In this document: one piece after another, positions 11,284 through 24,100 of the stretch
How the letters are laid out: each line of letters opens with the position of its first letter
Position numbering within the stretch: the stretch's first letter is position 1
Origin: Aaosphaeria pasadenensis
Taxonomy: Eukaryota; Ascomycota; Dothideomycetes; Pleosporales
Assembly (NCBI GenBank): GCA_022813625.1
Contig: JAKLMB010000034.1
Span: 62,001 to 126,000, forward strand
Length of the DNA: 64,000 nucleotides
Direction of reading: 5' to 3'
Position numbers and translations under genes: made by a program
The notes under the pieces: generated by a model
Told to the model about the DNA's origin: nothing
The model's input: only the letters and a program-made list of their open reading frames with translations
Database searches by the model: none

Positions 11284-12107
11284 ACTGAGGTTTCAATTAG
11301 AGAAATTTCGGTATGCGGCTTGTGATATTTCCATGTACATATGGGGTAGCTATTTCAAATCCCGGTATTTAGAGTGAGTGGACCGAGGCACAATCCACAG
11401 AACAGCTCAGCATGAGCCGTGGAAATGATATCGAGAGGGACAGCGGAAGAATGCTGACACCGGCAAACGAAGGAGATCCCAGTCCATTCTCATCTTGGCG
11501 TCAGTGGTTCCGTCACCGAGCATGACAAAGGACAAACGGAACGACGCACAATTGAATTCCGATAATCCGTGTCACTTCTTCGCACTAATTCCGCACCTCA
11601 TCTTCTTCAGGATCAACCAGGTATATCGAACCAAACTCTAGACTTCTACGACATCACAGTTGACCAATGCTAGCATTCTGATTCGCAAGCAGGTCCACTG
11701 CTAGGAACGCTCCCGCATTCAATCGCTGTGCGCGCGTATGAAGCCTTCATATTTGCTACAGCCAATAGTACATCGCTTCGCAGCTGGAAGTTACTATGCA
11801 TACTTCGTCGCCAAAATTCAATGCGCACCACGAATACGCTATGATGGGCAAAGTTGACTACTAATTGTGAAGAAAGCGGTTACTAGCGGTAAATTGCTTA
11901 CGGCAACTGGCGGACGCGCATCCAGGTTCGCATACGGAAAATCTGTAAGAAATGAGTCGGAGCAAACAAAAGGATGTTGGAAAGTCGAAACAGTGGACCA
12001 GAATTTAATGAGTATATTTAGCATTGAGATTAGACTTCCTTTCATTCAATTAAGGTGTCTTTTTTACAAAATATCCACTTTCATTGAAGATCCTCAAAAC
12101 CATTGCC
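11284..12107. other. Divergent intergenic region, dehydrogenase / HPPD
   Basis: 824 bp carrying both promoters. Several short frames are open but have no domain or family resemblance. Nothing else is recognised. Confidence 0.4.
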
Positions 12108-13366
12108 ATGCCATCACAAACAGTTCCGCAAACCTCAGACATGAATCTTTCTGCCCAGGATGTCTTTTCGTACCAGGGATATCATCATATTGAGTGGTGG
12201 GTTGGAAATGCTAAGCAGGCCGCTGCCTTTTACATCACGCATATGGGCTTTGAGCGCCTGGCATATCGTGGATTGGAAACAGGTTCTCGGAATATTGCTT
12301 CCCATGTTGTTCGTAACGGCAGCGTTGTCTTCGTCTTCACGTCGGCTTTGCGAGGAGCAGAAGACAATAGCCGTGTCAGTGAGGAGGACTTGCAGGCGCT
12401 TGGCCAAATACACAAGCATCAAGAGCTGCATGGGGATGCTGTCAAAGGTAAGCAAATACCTGTACTCAGACCGACCAGAGACCTGACTACCATGTAGATG
12501 TTGCTTTCGAGGTCGAAAATGTTGACGCATTGTACTCTGCCGCGATCACTGCCGGAGGACGATCGGTCGCCCCTCCCTACGATATCTCCGATGAGGCTGG
12601 AACTGTCCGACTTGCAGTCATTCAAAGCTATGGCGACACTACACATACATTGATTCAGAGAGGCTCATACAAAGGTGTGTTCCTTCCTGGATATCGCGCA
12701 GAGGACGGCTTCGCCGACCCAGTCGCCAGCTTGTTACCGGGAATACAACTCTCCCACATTGACCATTGTGTTGGTAATCAAGACTGGAACGAGATGGAGA
12801 ATGTATGTGATTATTATGAAAGAATCCTTGGGTTTCGCCGCTTTTGGAGCGTTGATGATAAAGACATTTGCACTGAATATTCTGCACTAAAGTCAATTGT
12901 CATGAGTTCACCCAACAATGTGGTCAAAATGCCGATCAACGAGCCTGCCCAGGGGAAGAAACAAAGTCAAATTGAAGAGTATGTCGGCTTCTACGGTGGT
13001 CCAGGTGTTCAGCATATAGCTCTCCGTTCCTACGATATCGTCCGCGATATCAAGAGCCTAAAGGCACGCGGTGTCGAGTTTATCCAAGTACCTGAGGCGT
13101 ACTACACAGCCATCGAGGTCCGGCTTAAGAGCTCAGGGATCAAATTAGAAGAAGACTTCGAGGTTCTGAAAGATTTGAATATTCTGATTGATTTTGACGA
13201 GGGGGGTTATCTTTTACAATTGTTTACAAAGCATTTGATGGATCGGCCCACTGTTTTTATTGAAATTATTCAACGAAATAATTTCGAAGGTTTTGGTGCC
13301 GGAAACTTCAAGAGCTTATTCGAAGCTATCGAGCGAGAGCAGGAGTTGAGGGGAAATTTGATCTAA
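12108..13366 (+). CDS. hppD: 4-hydroxyphenylpyruvate dioxygenase
   Basis: Two exons, 12108-12447 and 12498-13366 (402 aa, the usual family length). The enzyme converts 4-hydroxyphenylpyruvate to homogentisate with Fe(II) and O2, the second step of tyrosine breakdown and the entry to homogentisate pigments (pyomelanin). Visible signatures: N-terminal vicinal-oxygen-chelate domain (YHHIEWWVGNAKQAAAFYI); the C-terminal catalytic domain with the iron ligands His in LSHIDHCVGNQ (about 202), His in GGPGVQHIALRS (about 283) and Glu in VFIEIIQR (about 367); and the closing helix FGAGNFKSLFEAIEREQE. All ligands are intact. The start at 12108 gives the typical N terminus; a second ATG at 12141 is possible. 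No homogentisate dioxygenase or fumarylacetoacetase gene is present in the window. Confidence 0.95.
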
Positions 13367-13800
13367 GAGAGGGGTCATCTTGATCTGGGATGTCAACAAG
13401 AAAGATGCACTTACCCATTATTTTTGCTGTACTTTCATGTTTTGAGATTTATATTGTATATGTAGTCGCTCGACCCAACAGCAATATGTCAAACTCCTCA
13501 TGGGCCCAGAGACCTTGCATCCCTCAGCTACAGTTTAGGGAAGACGAACTATGACCAATGCAAATCTACAAGTTGAATTTCCCATCTCTACAATAAACCA
13601 TCCTAAAGTACAGACTACAATGATGGGCATATGGTGATATTCTGAACTCCTGATGAGGCAGAGCAAGAAAACTCAAGCAAGTCGAACAATTTTTAGACCA
13701 AACGTAAAAACCGTTCAAATGAAATACTTCAACCAGGACATCCCAACTTATTTCGACACATTTATGAAATGAATAATAAGTAGCTCTTAGTATCACAATT
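13367..13800. other. Convergent intergenic region
   Basis: 434 bp between the converging HPPD and aldolase genes. AT-rich; no coding or structural signal noticed. Confidence 0.4.
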
Positions 13801-14817
13801 TCACGATGAAGCTACAACTCCCCTCCCAAGCAGCGTCCGCTCGTTGAACTCGCGGTCTGCTACCTGAAACAGAGGTAGAGCCTGAAAGTATCCGTTCCCA
13901 GTCGTGCCGACTGCCTCCCATGTCGCTTGAGCTTCTCCATGTCCAATCGATACCAGTGGCACTCCCCGCCCACCGGCCGCTGCATCAGCAATGAGCTGTA
14001 TCTGGCAACAACGTTCGAAAAGCACAAACCAAGCAACCGTTGCTTCAATCGTTGGCCCAGCTGTTAGAATGCCATGATTCCCCAAAAGTGCAGCCTTTTT
14101 GTTGCCGAGACATCGCGCGATGGCCTTTCCTTCGTCTGTATCCAGAACAAGCCCTGCAAAGTTAGAATACAGAACGTGATCGTTGTAGAAGACGCAAAAG
14201 TCTTGCGTGAGCATATCCAATGTTCGACCCGTGGCACTCATGGCACGACCGTATAAACTGTGTGAGTGGGCTGCACAAAGAACATCGGGACGCGCTTTGT
14301 GAATCTCTGCGTGAATCGCATATGCAGCTGCTTGATGATCAATTACTCATTTCTCACATTTTGGGAAGCAACAGCCCAGCAGTAGATAGTTCGTAGATTA
14401 CGCACCATAATTCAATCGCTTGTTGCTTCCGCCCTCTACAACCACACCGTTGTGGTCGACTCGGATCAAATCTTCATCGCGTATAAGACTGAAGTGAGTC
14501 CCAAAGGGGTTGACCCAGAAACTGTCTGGTTCTACAGGATCCCTCACTGTAATATGGCCTGCTACTCCCTCACCCAGCCCGAACTGAGCGAATACTCGAA
14601 AGGCAATAGCGAGGCGATGTTTTAGATACCGACGCTCTTCGTGAACGGTGGAGAACTTAGGCGGGTTTTCGGCTTCTTCGTCGACATAGGCAAGCGATGG
14701 GCTACTGGACGGGTATGGCAGTGTGGTTGTTTCGGAAGTCGACGAAGCCAACAGGATGGTCGAAGAGTCCAAGGAAGCGACAGGCTCAGCAGAGGCTGTC
14801 AATGTAGTCGTTGCCAT
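13801..14817 (-). CDS. Class II aldolase/adducin-domain protein
   Basis: Exons 14406-14817 and 13801-14330 (313 aa). After a Ser/Thr-rich N-terminal extension of about 50 residues the protein follows the class II aldolase/adducin fold: LAIAFRVFAQFGLGEGVAGHITVRDP, then AAHSHSLYGRAMSA with the paired His that bind zinc in active aldolases, then AALLGNHGILTAGPTIEAT. Fungal members of this branch are common, soluble and mostly uncharacterised; zinc ligands appear present, so an aldol-cleaving or decarboxylating activity is possible. It is convergent with HPPD and divergent from the MFS gene at 15354. The intron (14331-14405, 75 nt) restores LNYAAAYAIHAEIHKARPD in frame. Substrate unknown. Confidence 0.85.
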
Positions 14818-15353
14818 ATGGGCGAATTGTAACTATTACTCGATGGAGAGTAAACAGAGTTAAGAATCACAATCTTAAGAATAGCATTCAATTTTGGGAA
14901 CTCATATGCTGGTCAAGCTGTCACTAATTACCTATGTATAGGGGTGCTGGCATCAAGTACACATCGAGAGGCGGAACAAGGCGCGTTACAACACTACACA
15001 AGTTAACTCATGGTCGTTACATGATTAATGGAAGACTCAAACCGTGTTACTGCAATCCGGAACGTGAGTCCTTCGATGCGTTCCGATCACGTGAGCGGAA
15101 TGAGGTTTGCCGGTATCCATGTAGACCATACTGTAGCTAGAATCTTGTTTAGGATTACTAGTAAATACTGAAATAAGGATTATAAAGACATATCTATTAT
15201 AGTATTGCCTTCGTTGTCTTATCTAAATAAGGAGTTAGTCTGTATTTTGTAGTAACACAAACTGAGTCTTGTTCGCTTTTCAACTTCACACGCTGAATCA
15301 AGCTCTGCCTACTTTAGAGCTATACTGATCACCTTCGGACAAAATCGTTCAGC
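14818..15353. other. Divergent intergenic region, aldolase / MFS
   Basis: 536 bp between divergent starts, likely a shared regulatory region. AT-rich around 15140-15240. No gene seen. Confidence 0.4.
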
Positions 15354-17045
15354 ATGACAACCAAGACCTCTGCAGAATTTGTCGAACAGGTTGACATCAC
15401 CTCGCAACCAGTTGCTGTTGAGGCAGCCAATGGCGCTAGTCGAAGAGAGAACAAATTGCGCACCAAAATCGACTTATTCGTTGTCCCTACAGTAGCATTA
15501 CTCTACCTCATGTGTTTCATCGACCGGGCAAATATAGGTGAGCTTAAGCATAGTTCCTCATCGAACCAATCTAATATGCAATAGGGAATGCCCGACTCGC
15601 TGGATTTGAAAAAGATCTTAAGCTTGAAGGATACGATTACAACATCGTCTTGTCGATCTTCTACATTTCATACATTCTTTTTGAAATCCCTGCAACAATC
15701 TGTTGTAAACTCATAGGTATATTATTGTTGCCACACGATGTTCAGAGAAATATTGATTGATGTGGCCAGGCCCTGGTTGGTTTTTACCCACAACAACTCT
15801 CGGGTTTGGCATCGTTTCAATCGCCACTGCTTTTGTACGCACGCGCGCACAAGCATGTGCAGTTCGTTTTCTATTAGGCGCATTTGAAGCTGGATTGATG
15901 CCAGGTATTGCGTATTACCTCTCTAGATGGTATCGTCGCAGTGAACTTGCCTTTCGCCTTGGGCTCTACATGACCATGGCTCCCCTTTCCGGCGCGTTTG
16001 GGGGACTGTTAGCTTCTGGAATCCTCAAACTGTCACATTTCGGGGGGTTGCACCGCTGGGAAATGTAGGTTACCACCTGGACTGACCATGTACTACTTGT
16101 CAATAACAGATACACAAGGATATTTGCTGTTGAGGGCATCATCACTGTTGGTATCGCGATCATTGCCTTCGGAACCCTGACTGATAGACCTGATACCGCG
16201 CGATGGCTGTCTGAAGCAGAGAAAGAACTTGCCGTGGATCGCGTTAAATCCGAGCGTCTCGCCCAAGCCGTCTTGCTGGATAAAATCGATGGTACGAAGC
16301 TTAGGCGTGGGTTCACAAATCCAATAACCATCGCTACTTCATGCATCTTCATGCTCAACAACATCACTGTCCTGTCCATCTCCTTCTTCCTCCCAAGTAT
16401 CATCAAAACCATCTATCCGGGCCGCTCGACTGTACAGATGCAACTTCTTACCGTACCTCCATACATTGTCGGAGCATTTTTCGTACTATTGATCTCGACG
16501 CTAAGCTGGAAGTTCGATCATCGACAATTGTTCCTTGCTATCACTGGGCCTACAGCTATTGCGGGGTTCGTCATCCTGCTAGCCACGATAAACGCGAACG
16601 TGCGGTACGGGGCAATCTTTCTTACAGCCAGTACCGCGTTCACGTTGGGTGCAATGTGCAATGCGCAAGTTAGCGCGAACGTTTTGAGCGACTCAGCTCG
16701 GAGCATTGCTATCGGCACGAATGGTATGTTTCTTATTCCCTCCCCACACAATTTCACGATTTGCTGACATTAGTCTAAGTCATGTTTGGAAACCTCGGTG
16801 GGCTTATCGCAACATGGACGTATTTGCCTACGGATGTGCCGATGTATCGCATTGGCAATGGCGTGAATCTTACTTGTGCGGTTCTTTGGACTACGGTTGC
16901 TATTCTTGCATACTTCTGGATGAAGTCCGACAACAGGAAGCGTGATGTGATGCATGCCGAAGCGCATGAGAACTTGGAACATTTATCAAGGGAGGAGGTT
17001 CAGGATCTTGAATGGAAGCACCCAGACTGGCGTTGGAAGATTTGA
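15354..17045 (+). CDS. MFS transporter, anion:cation symporter (Tna1/Dal5-like) family
   Basis: Five exons: 15354-15537, 15585-15716, 15770-16064, 16110-16723, 16780-17045 (496 aa). The protein shows the ACS-family opening LFVVPTVALLYLMCFIDRANIG, then NARLAGFEKDL and the helix set expected for 12 transmembrane segments, with LLGAFEAGLMPGIAYYLSRWY marking helices 4-5. This family carries organic anions such as nicotinate, allantoate, pantothenate and sugar acids across the plasma membrane by proton symport. The neighbours are a class II aldolase (divergent, 536 bp away) and HPPD, so uptake of a carboxylic acid feeding those enzymes is a reasonable guess, no more. All splice junctions are GT-AG and keep the frame. 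Confidence 0.9.
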
Positions 17046-17363
17046 AACTGCTTCGCTCCGAATTATAATTAAAACTTGACGAATCGTTATGGATGCGAGA
17101 AACGCTTTCTTTAAAAGCTGTAGGTCGTGTTCAAATATGCAACTCATCTGCCTAAAATATCAATCTGTAGCCAATTAACGACCTCTCAGTCAACGAAAGA
17201 TCAATCAACGGCAATCATCGATAAAAACCAATGTGATATTTACCATCAATCGCCTGCCTATTTTCACAGTTCTAGCAACTAAATAACAGTGCAATAAGAT
17301 CAAATAGATGGCAACATTGCGGCCAATCACGCTTGAATTATAATAGATCATCAAATAAACTAT
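17046..17363. other. Convergent intergenic region
   Basis: 318 bp, AT-rich, between the converging MFS and GH43 genes. Nothing recognised. Confidence 0.4.
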
Positions 17364-18466
17364 TTACTCGAAGAATTTAAAGCTGTACCCCTTGTCATCG
17401 GCAGCATGTTCTCCTCCCCGATGATAGTTAGTGCCTGCCCACCAGACAAAGCTGCCCGTGAACCACTTCCTGTTCGCCCACTTGTACTCCGTACCCTTTG
17501 GAACGCCATGGAAGACGAAAGGAATTCTGTTTGTGCCCTTGGGACTCGACGAGATCTCGCCGTTAGGCATGACCCAGGTGTTATGACCCGGACCATCGAT
17601 CTGTACAGTCGGCGTCCAGCCGCTCATCATGCGCTCCGCATACGAGCCAAACAGACACCCATTAGACTTGAACCAGTCCCACAGTTGAAGCGGGTTGCCG
17701 CCCTTCTTGAGCCTCAGATCGGCAATGCAGTACTTAGTGCCCCAGCTGCCGTTCGCGGAATACGCGATGTGGAGCCTGCCCTCAGGATCGAGGATGGGTT
17801 CGGGACCTTCGTTGATCCTGGACCCATCGGCTTGCTCCCAGCTGGGCTCAGCGGGTTGCGAGATCAGATACCGGGCGCCCGTGGGCTGGGTAGGGCTGGT
17901 CATCTTGCAGATGTAGAGATTTTGTTGGGAGTTGGTGGAGTCTTTCCATCCAGACCAGACGAAGTAGTGCTGGCCTTCGTACTTGAAGTGAGCGCCATCA
18001 ATGGCCCATTGGTCGTCCGGCAAGTTGAGCTTCTTCTCCTGGCTGTACAAGCCGAAGGGCTCGCTGGCCTCGATGACATACATACGATGAGCAGCAGACT
18101 GGCCCATGGTGAACTGAAAAGTGTCAGTTCCTATTTATAACAGCGGATGATGTAAGGTGCAAAACTTACATAGATGTATGTCCGTCCACCATCGCGGCTA
18201 ATTTGAGGCGCCCATACGGCGCCCACCTTATTCGAGTCCGTCCAAACTTGCTTCCTGTCGACACCGTCCTCACCAAGGCCAATGAGGGACGAGGCGCGGC
18301 GCACGAAGATGCCGGTTCCCGCTGCCTCTGCAGAGTAGTACGTATCACCGACCTTCATAATTGTTGGGTCTGCACCAGGACGAATCTTTGTCGCCGCTGA
18401 TGAGAAGCTGACCAGAAGGCCAAGCACCGTCACCAGCGTTGACAGCAAGTGGATCCTTGCCATCAT
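17364..18466 (-). CDS. Secreted glycoside hydrolase family 43 (arabinofuranosidase/xylosidase type)
   Basis: Exons 18170-18466 and 17364-18113 (348 aa). A signal peptide (hydrophobic core LLSTLVTVLGLLVSF, cleavage near SSA) is followed by a five-bladed-propeller GH43 domain. The three catalytic acids can be placed: Asp in GADPTIMKVGDTYYS (general base), Asp in WAIDGAHFKYEG (pKa modulator), Glu in SRINEGPEPILDPEG (general acid). The WAPQISRDGGRTYIYV motif is also typical. The enzyme would act outside the cell on arabinan or arabinoxylan side chains. It carries no visible carbohydrate-binding module. Base composition is more GC-rich than the neighbours, which also creates a long antisense open frame without meaning. 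Confidence 0.9.
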
Positions 18467-19748
18467 TGTCGCAGTACGTCTGTAGACTGTTCCGAAAACA
18501 ATAAATGAAGGAAACGGAACGAAACGAATGTAGATATGCTCGATGAGCCAGAAACGATAATGATCGTGGGGGACGATAATATATACGCCCGATTTAATGT
18601 AGTGGAACGATGTTATTTGAGGGGGCTGATCGCCTGTTTCTTATGGAGACTTAGGCGCCCTGACGGGGTTTCGGCTGGCCAGGGCAGGGTACCTGCCTCT
18701 TCCAACGGGGTGCCCCGCCAAAACAGGGGCCGCGCCGTATAGGCATATGGGGGCCTTAATCTAGTCGCTGGTGTTTGCAACCACAAGCAGCGCTGGTGAA
18801 CTTGTACGAGTGCATTTCTCCGAGAGACCTCAGGATATTCTCGTATTCAGGGCCTCGGGAAGGAACATAGTCGCAGTGCTAGCAGACGATATCAGATTCG
18901 CAACGTAGTACTGCAGCGTAGGGTGTTCGAAAATATGATCAACTGTGGACAATGACCACAACGTAGGATTTTCAAGATTCCCTTCATCACAAAGGCTTAC
19001 AGTTTGTTGTTCAGCTTGTTATATTCAATGGCGATAATCTCATGCTGAGCCTCAAATTCAGCGATGCATCCTGATGACGATGGCAAAAAGAAAAGTTTTA
19101 ATGGTAGGTCTCAACACTGAAAATTCGTCCCCAATAGCGACAATCCATTTTGCATTTTCCATTTTACTAATATAACATCTAACTGAACTAGGAATGCAAA
19201 GTGCTGCATAGGAGATCGAAGAACGGGCCATTGCGCCGAAATTCCCATCCGTAGTAACCATGTTAAGACCAAGAACAATTAACCTAGGAAATGGACAAAC
19301 CTAGACAAATGGGCCGACTTCAATTGCGGGTCACGGCTACGGCTACGGCTCACATGGTTCTATTTTAGGGTCCAGCCAACTCGGGTGCCATGATGCGATA
19401 CCAGGGTCAGTGTTGCAGTGCGCACAACCTTCACTGTTCCATTGCACCCTCTGCTGTGTCTTTGAATCTCGTTGCAATAAAACGGAACATATCATCGAGG
19501 TACTTCATGATTGCTTAAAATTACTCCCCTGAAATTCATCTCCTTGTAATGATGGACCTCGAGCAAAGTGTTTCTGAAAAGCCTACTATACGAGCATCAC
19601 AATGCTTATACATATGCGGAGACGTCAAGGAGATTAGATAGCCTTTTTTAAAAGAAACGTGGGATCTCATGGTCCCTTGCATGGTTCGCGTGCAATTTCG
19701 CGAGATGGTACCTGTTAATCATTACCGTGTTAACTCTTCGCTGCGAAT

Positions 19749-19784
19749 GGCTTACCATTGGCTGACCATTGGCTGACCATTGGC
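19749..19784. repeat. Tandem 12-mer, about three units of GGCTGACCATTG
   Basis: The first unit has one mismatch (GGCTTACCATTG), the next two are perfect. The repeated CCATTGG core also resembles a CCAAT-box on the opposite strand, but no gene lies close downstream. Confidence 0.65.
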
Positions 19785-21012
19785 CGAATGTTGGAATATC
19801 GAAATGGCAGCAGGCTAACCTGATTGGGGTTGACATTTCTTAATTAAGTAGACTACAAGAATGATAGCATTACTTGGTTTTGTTAACATCTCTTCACATA
19901 AGTAGTGTGATGCATCTGGATGGACGAAGTTATTCAGGGATCACGTGTATAAGGGAAGGCACTCAGCAGGGCATAGATAGATCGATCACTGCTGAGAGAT
20001 CGACGCATCATCCACCTACCTCCCGAGGCCTATCGACAGAGTCAAATACCTATCTTTTCTACCTATTCACCGATTGCGGGTCGTGCCTGTGATGCTCCCT
20101 ACTACAGAGGCGTCTATACGCGACAGTATATACAAGTGAGATCTACTATCTTCTCTTCCGCGCTTACTATGCGCTAAAATTTAACCCTTCCGACGTCCGG
20201 CCTGGCCGTATGCTACAGTTCTTGGAGGGAGTACTTCATGGACAGATTTAGAGGCCGAACTAGAGGCCAAACGGTTAGAGTAAGTGGGCACGATATAAAG
20301 CAGCTGTTGTTACTTCAGAGGTACTCGCATATCATCTGAGACGGGGGAGTAATAGAATGAACAATGTATATTTGCATGCGTTAACTTTGAGTGGATCAGA
20401 ATCGTCTGACACAATTGTATCGTGAAATCTAGCTAAGGTACGTCGGTTGTACCTTGTCTACACCTAGACTAGGATTTAATGTTTGCTCGATGCCTCTCGT
20501 TAAATTCAGTTCCATCATTTCTCCGTGTAGTTCGTTCAGTCTGGCTCGGGTTGCTCGGGCTGCTCGGTATAAATCGTTGTCTCTGGCCCGGATTCATCGC
20601 TTATTCGGTATATTCCGTTCCCATAGGGTCCATGGGATCTACTTCCGTGCCCGCTCGCACTTTCGGACTCAGAGAAATGCGCGACTGGGATGAGGCTCAT
20701 CACTGGTTCTTGTTACCACCACGAACGTTTTCCTAAAGTATGCGTGGCACTGCGTAAGACAAATACGTGCTGCCTATTACTGCATTTGGCTGTCAGTAGA
20801 TCGACACCTGAGTAGCGTATAATTTTGCGGAAGAAATCGTTCATAGTCGCACTTATAGAAATGACCGACGGCATGATCTCTAGGGTAGCGTTGTTCTCGC
20901 CCGTGCTATGTCACTGTGATCTTCCCGAGACAGCAAATTAGGGTATAGTAGCTCGTGGGATAGAACATGGCGAATTTCAGGACTTTGATCAGACTTGTGT
21001 TAGTATGTAACG

Positions 21013-21020
21013 TATATATA
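21013..21020 (+). promoter_or_regulatory. TATA-like box upstream of the CYP505 gene
   Basis: TATATATA, 95 bp before the ATG at 21108. Placement fits a core promoter; there is no other proof. Confidence 0.35.
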
Positions 21021-21107
21021 GGCGCCATTCGCTGTCGAATCTAATCTCTCATCCATAGCAGTCGCAGCAGATCGCACAAGCCGTGCAATCAGACAAAAGC
21101 CTACGGC

Positions 21108-24100
21108 ATGTCGCATGCTGATTCAAAATCTTGCTCAATACCACACCCGCGTGGCATACCCTACCTGGGCAACATTGCAGAATTCAAGTCCGATGACTCA
21201 CTTCAAAATTATGACCGCCTTTTCGATACATATGGTTCGTGACTCGACCTCCAGCGTTAGACCAATTTACAATGTGTGAGCAGTTCCAAATTTCATCATT
21301 GCTGACTCACGTCCTGACAGGCGATATCTTCCGGCTCAAATTCCCTGGAATGGGAACATGCGTTTCCATCGGCACCCAGAAGCTCGCCAACGAAGTTTTT
21401 GACGAGTCACGTTTTGAAAAGTCCATCCAGGCTGATTTAGGAGAGATATGTCATGTTGTAAACGATGGACTGTTTACCGCGGATCACACAGAGGAAAACT
21501 GGGGACTCGCCCATCGCATCCTTCGCCCAGCTTTCGCGCCAAATGCAATTCAAAGTACCTTCGATGAAATGTACGACGTCCTCTCGCAGATGGCGCTGAA
21601 GTGGGCGCGCCTTGGCCCCGAGAACCCCATCCATAGCACCGACGACTTCACTCGTCTAACTCTTGACACTCTTGCCTTGTGCACTATGGGATACCGATTC
21701 AACTCTTTCTACAGTGAAGAGCTTTATCCCTTTGTGAAAAGCATGGGTGGCGCGCTGGTCGAAGCAGGAAAGCGGACTGCGAGACCACGGTTGGCAACAA
21801 CACTGTTTCTTCCAGCTGCGCGCAAATTTGCCAAGGATATTTCCATTATGCGGGTGACTTCGGAGGAGCTCATCAACTCCAGAAGAGCGGAAAAGAGCGT
21901 AGAGGGAAGGAAGGATCTTTTAACAGCTATGATGGACGGTATTGACCCAAAGACCGGTGCAAAACTTAGTGACGCAGCCATCGTTAACAACCTCATTACC
22001 TTTCTCATAGCTGGACATGAAACAACTTCTGGAACTCTTTCATTCGCGTTTGACTCAATGCTTAATAATCCAGATACCTATCAAAAGGCGCAACAAGAGG
22101 TTGACAAGATTATGGGTAAAGATCGGGTCACTATTGATAAGCTCTCTGATTTGAAGTATATACCAGCCGTAGGTGGAATGCCCCCCTAGACCTTCATGGT
22201 CATCGACGAATCACATACCTAATTTGAGTAAACACTTGCTATGAGAGGCTCTCCGACAATGCTCACCAATACCAGCTGTCTTGGTCGAACCATTCGAAGA
22301 TACCACATTACAAGGCAAATATGCAATCAAAAAGGGGGAACCTATTGTTGTCTCTTTTTCGAGAACTCATCTTGATCCTATCGTTTATGGCACGATGCTT
22401 GCCAATTCAAACTCGAGAGGATGCTAGATGAAAATTTTGATCGCCTGGTCAAGGAGTTCCCTAACTGCTGGAAGCCATTTGGCAATGGTATGCGTGCTTG
22501 CATTGGGCGACCTTTTGCTTGGCAAGAGATGCTGCTAGCCATGTCCGTTCTGCTCCAAAATTTTGACTTTCATCAGCTGGATCCGGGCTATTCTCTGAAG
22601 CTCTCTGAAACGCTAACTATAAAGCCGAAAGACTTCATGATACGGGCTTCGCTCGCGGCACGGAATGTCAGCCATGGTCCTGGAACTTCAACTTTCCGGG
22701 AGATTCAAAGATACCCGAAACGCAAAGCCAAAGATGCAGACCCTGCCGAATTTAGGAAATAAATATCCTGGCGCAAAGCCTATCAATATTTTTTTCGGTT
22801 CTAACAGCGGTACATGTGAAGCCCTTGCACGTCGGCTGGCATCGAATGCATCGGCGTATGGCTTTACAGCCTCTGTGGTCGATCAACTCAACTCTGCAAA
22901 AGAAGGTCTCAGATCTGAGAAGCCGATAATTATCTTGACTGCTTCTCACGAGGGCCAAGCGCCAGATAATGCCATCGATTTCGTTCGTTGGCTGGAAAAT
23001 ACGAGCGATACGTTGGAAGACGGCGTTTTCTATGCAGTCTTTGGAGTCGGTAGCTCGGAATGGCGCCAGACATTCCATCGCATTCCCAATGTAGTTGATC
23101 AACTGTTGGAAGAGAAAGGAGCAAAGCGTCTGGTGCCATTGGGCTTAACGAATGTGGCCAAAAACAATTATTTTCAGGACTTTGAATTATGGGAGGACCA
23201 AGTTCTCTGGCCTGCACTGAGACAGCATTGTGCAATTCCAGATTCAGACACTTCGATTGACGGCCATGGTATGGACGTGAGTATATCGGCACCTCGATGC
23301 TCCATCCTGTGCCAGAATCTTTGCGAGGCCACTGTTCATGCTGCAAGAGTCCTGACAAATTCGGAAGCACCCCTCAAAAAACATATAGAAATACGGCTTC
23401 CAGATACAAACTCATTCGAGGCTGGTGATTACCTTGCAGTCTTACCTATCAATCCAAACTCTACCGTGAGTCGGGTCTTTCGACGCTTCAAATTAGTTCG
23501 GGATGTTACGATTCTCATTCAAGGAAACCCAGCAACCTTGTTGCCAATGCAAGGACCAACGTTAGCGTCGGATATTTTCAGCTCTTATGTTGAGCTTTCA
23601 ACGCCAGCGACGAGGAAGGATATTCTCAGAATCGCTATGTATGGAGACGATACTGCTACCAAGGAGCACCTACATTCGCTAGCGAGCGATGCCATTGTTC
23701 GACTCGAGGAAGGCAACAGCCTCGGGCCATCTGTGCTAGATATCTTGGAGCAGTTTCCCTGGGTCCAAATGCCAATTGGTGTGTTCTTAAACATGCTACC
23801 ACCTATTCGGACACGGCAGTAGTGAGTATTCAGCCCCGACCAGCGAGTCATACATGACTGACTGCATAGCTCCATCTCGTCCTCCCCACTTTCGGATCCT
23901 CACATTGCATCTCTTACATATTCCGTCCTCAACGAATCTTCTCGAGGTGGCGAGGGTAAGCATGTAGGCGTAGCGAGCACGTATCCTGCAAGTCTCCAGC
24001 CAGATGACCGTGTTCATGTTTCCATTCGCCACCCCAACCATGCCTTTCATCCGCCGAAAGACCCCGGCCTAACGCCCATCATCTGCATTGCTGCCGGCGC

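Larger units (their letters stand above)
18467..21107. other. Gene-free 2.6-kb stretch with small repeats
   Basis: No frame here has a recognisable domain or codon pattern like its neighbours. It holds a GC-rich patch (about 18645-18735), a small CTACGG tandem near 19335, a three-unit tandem of a 12-mer (19749-19784), GCTCGG-type short repeats near 20538-20566, and a TATA-like box at 21013. It may be a decayed element or simply a long intergenic region. Confidence 0.4.

Noticed and set aside
17406..18140. 244-codon + strand frame antisense to GH43
   Set aside because: It mirrors the GC-rich codons of a real enzyme on the other strand and has no domain.
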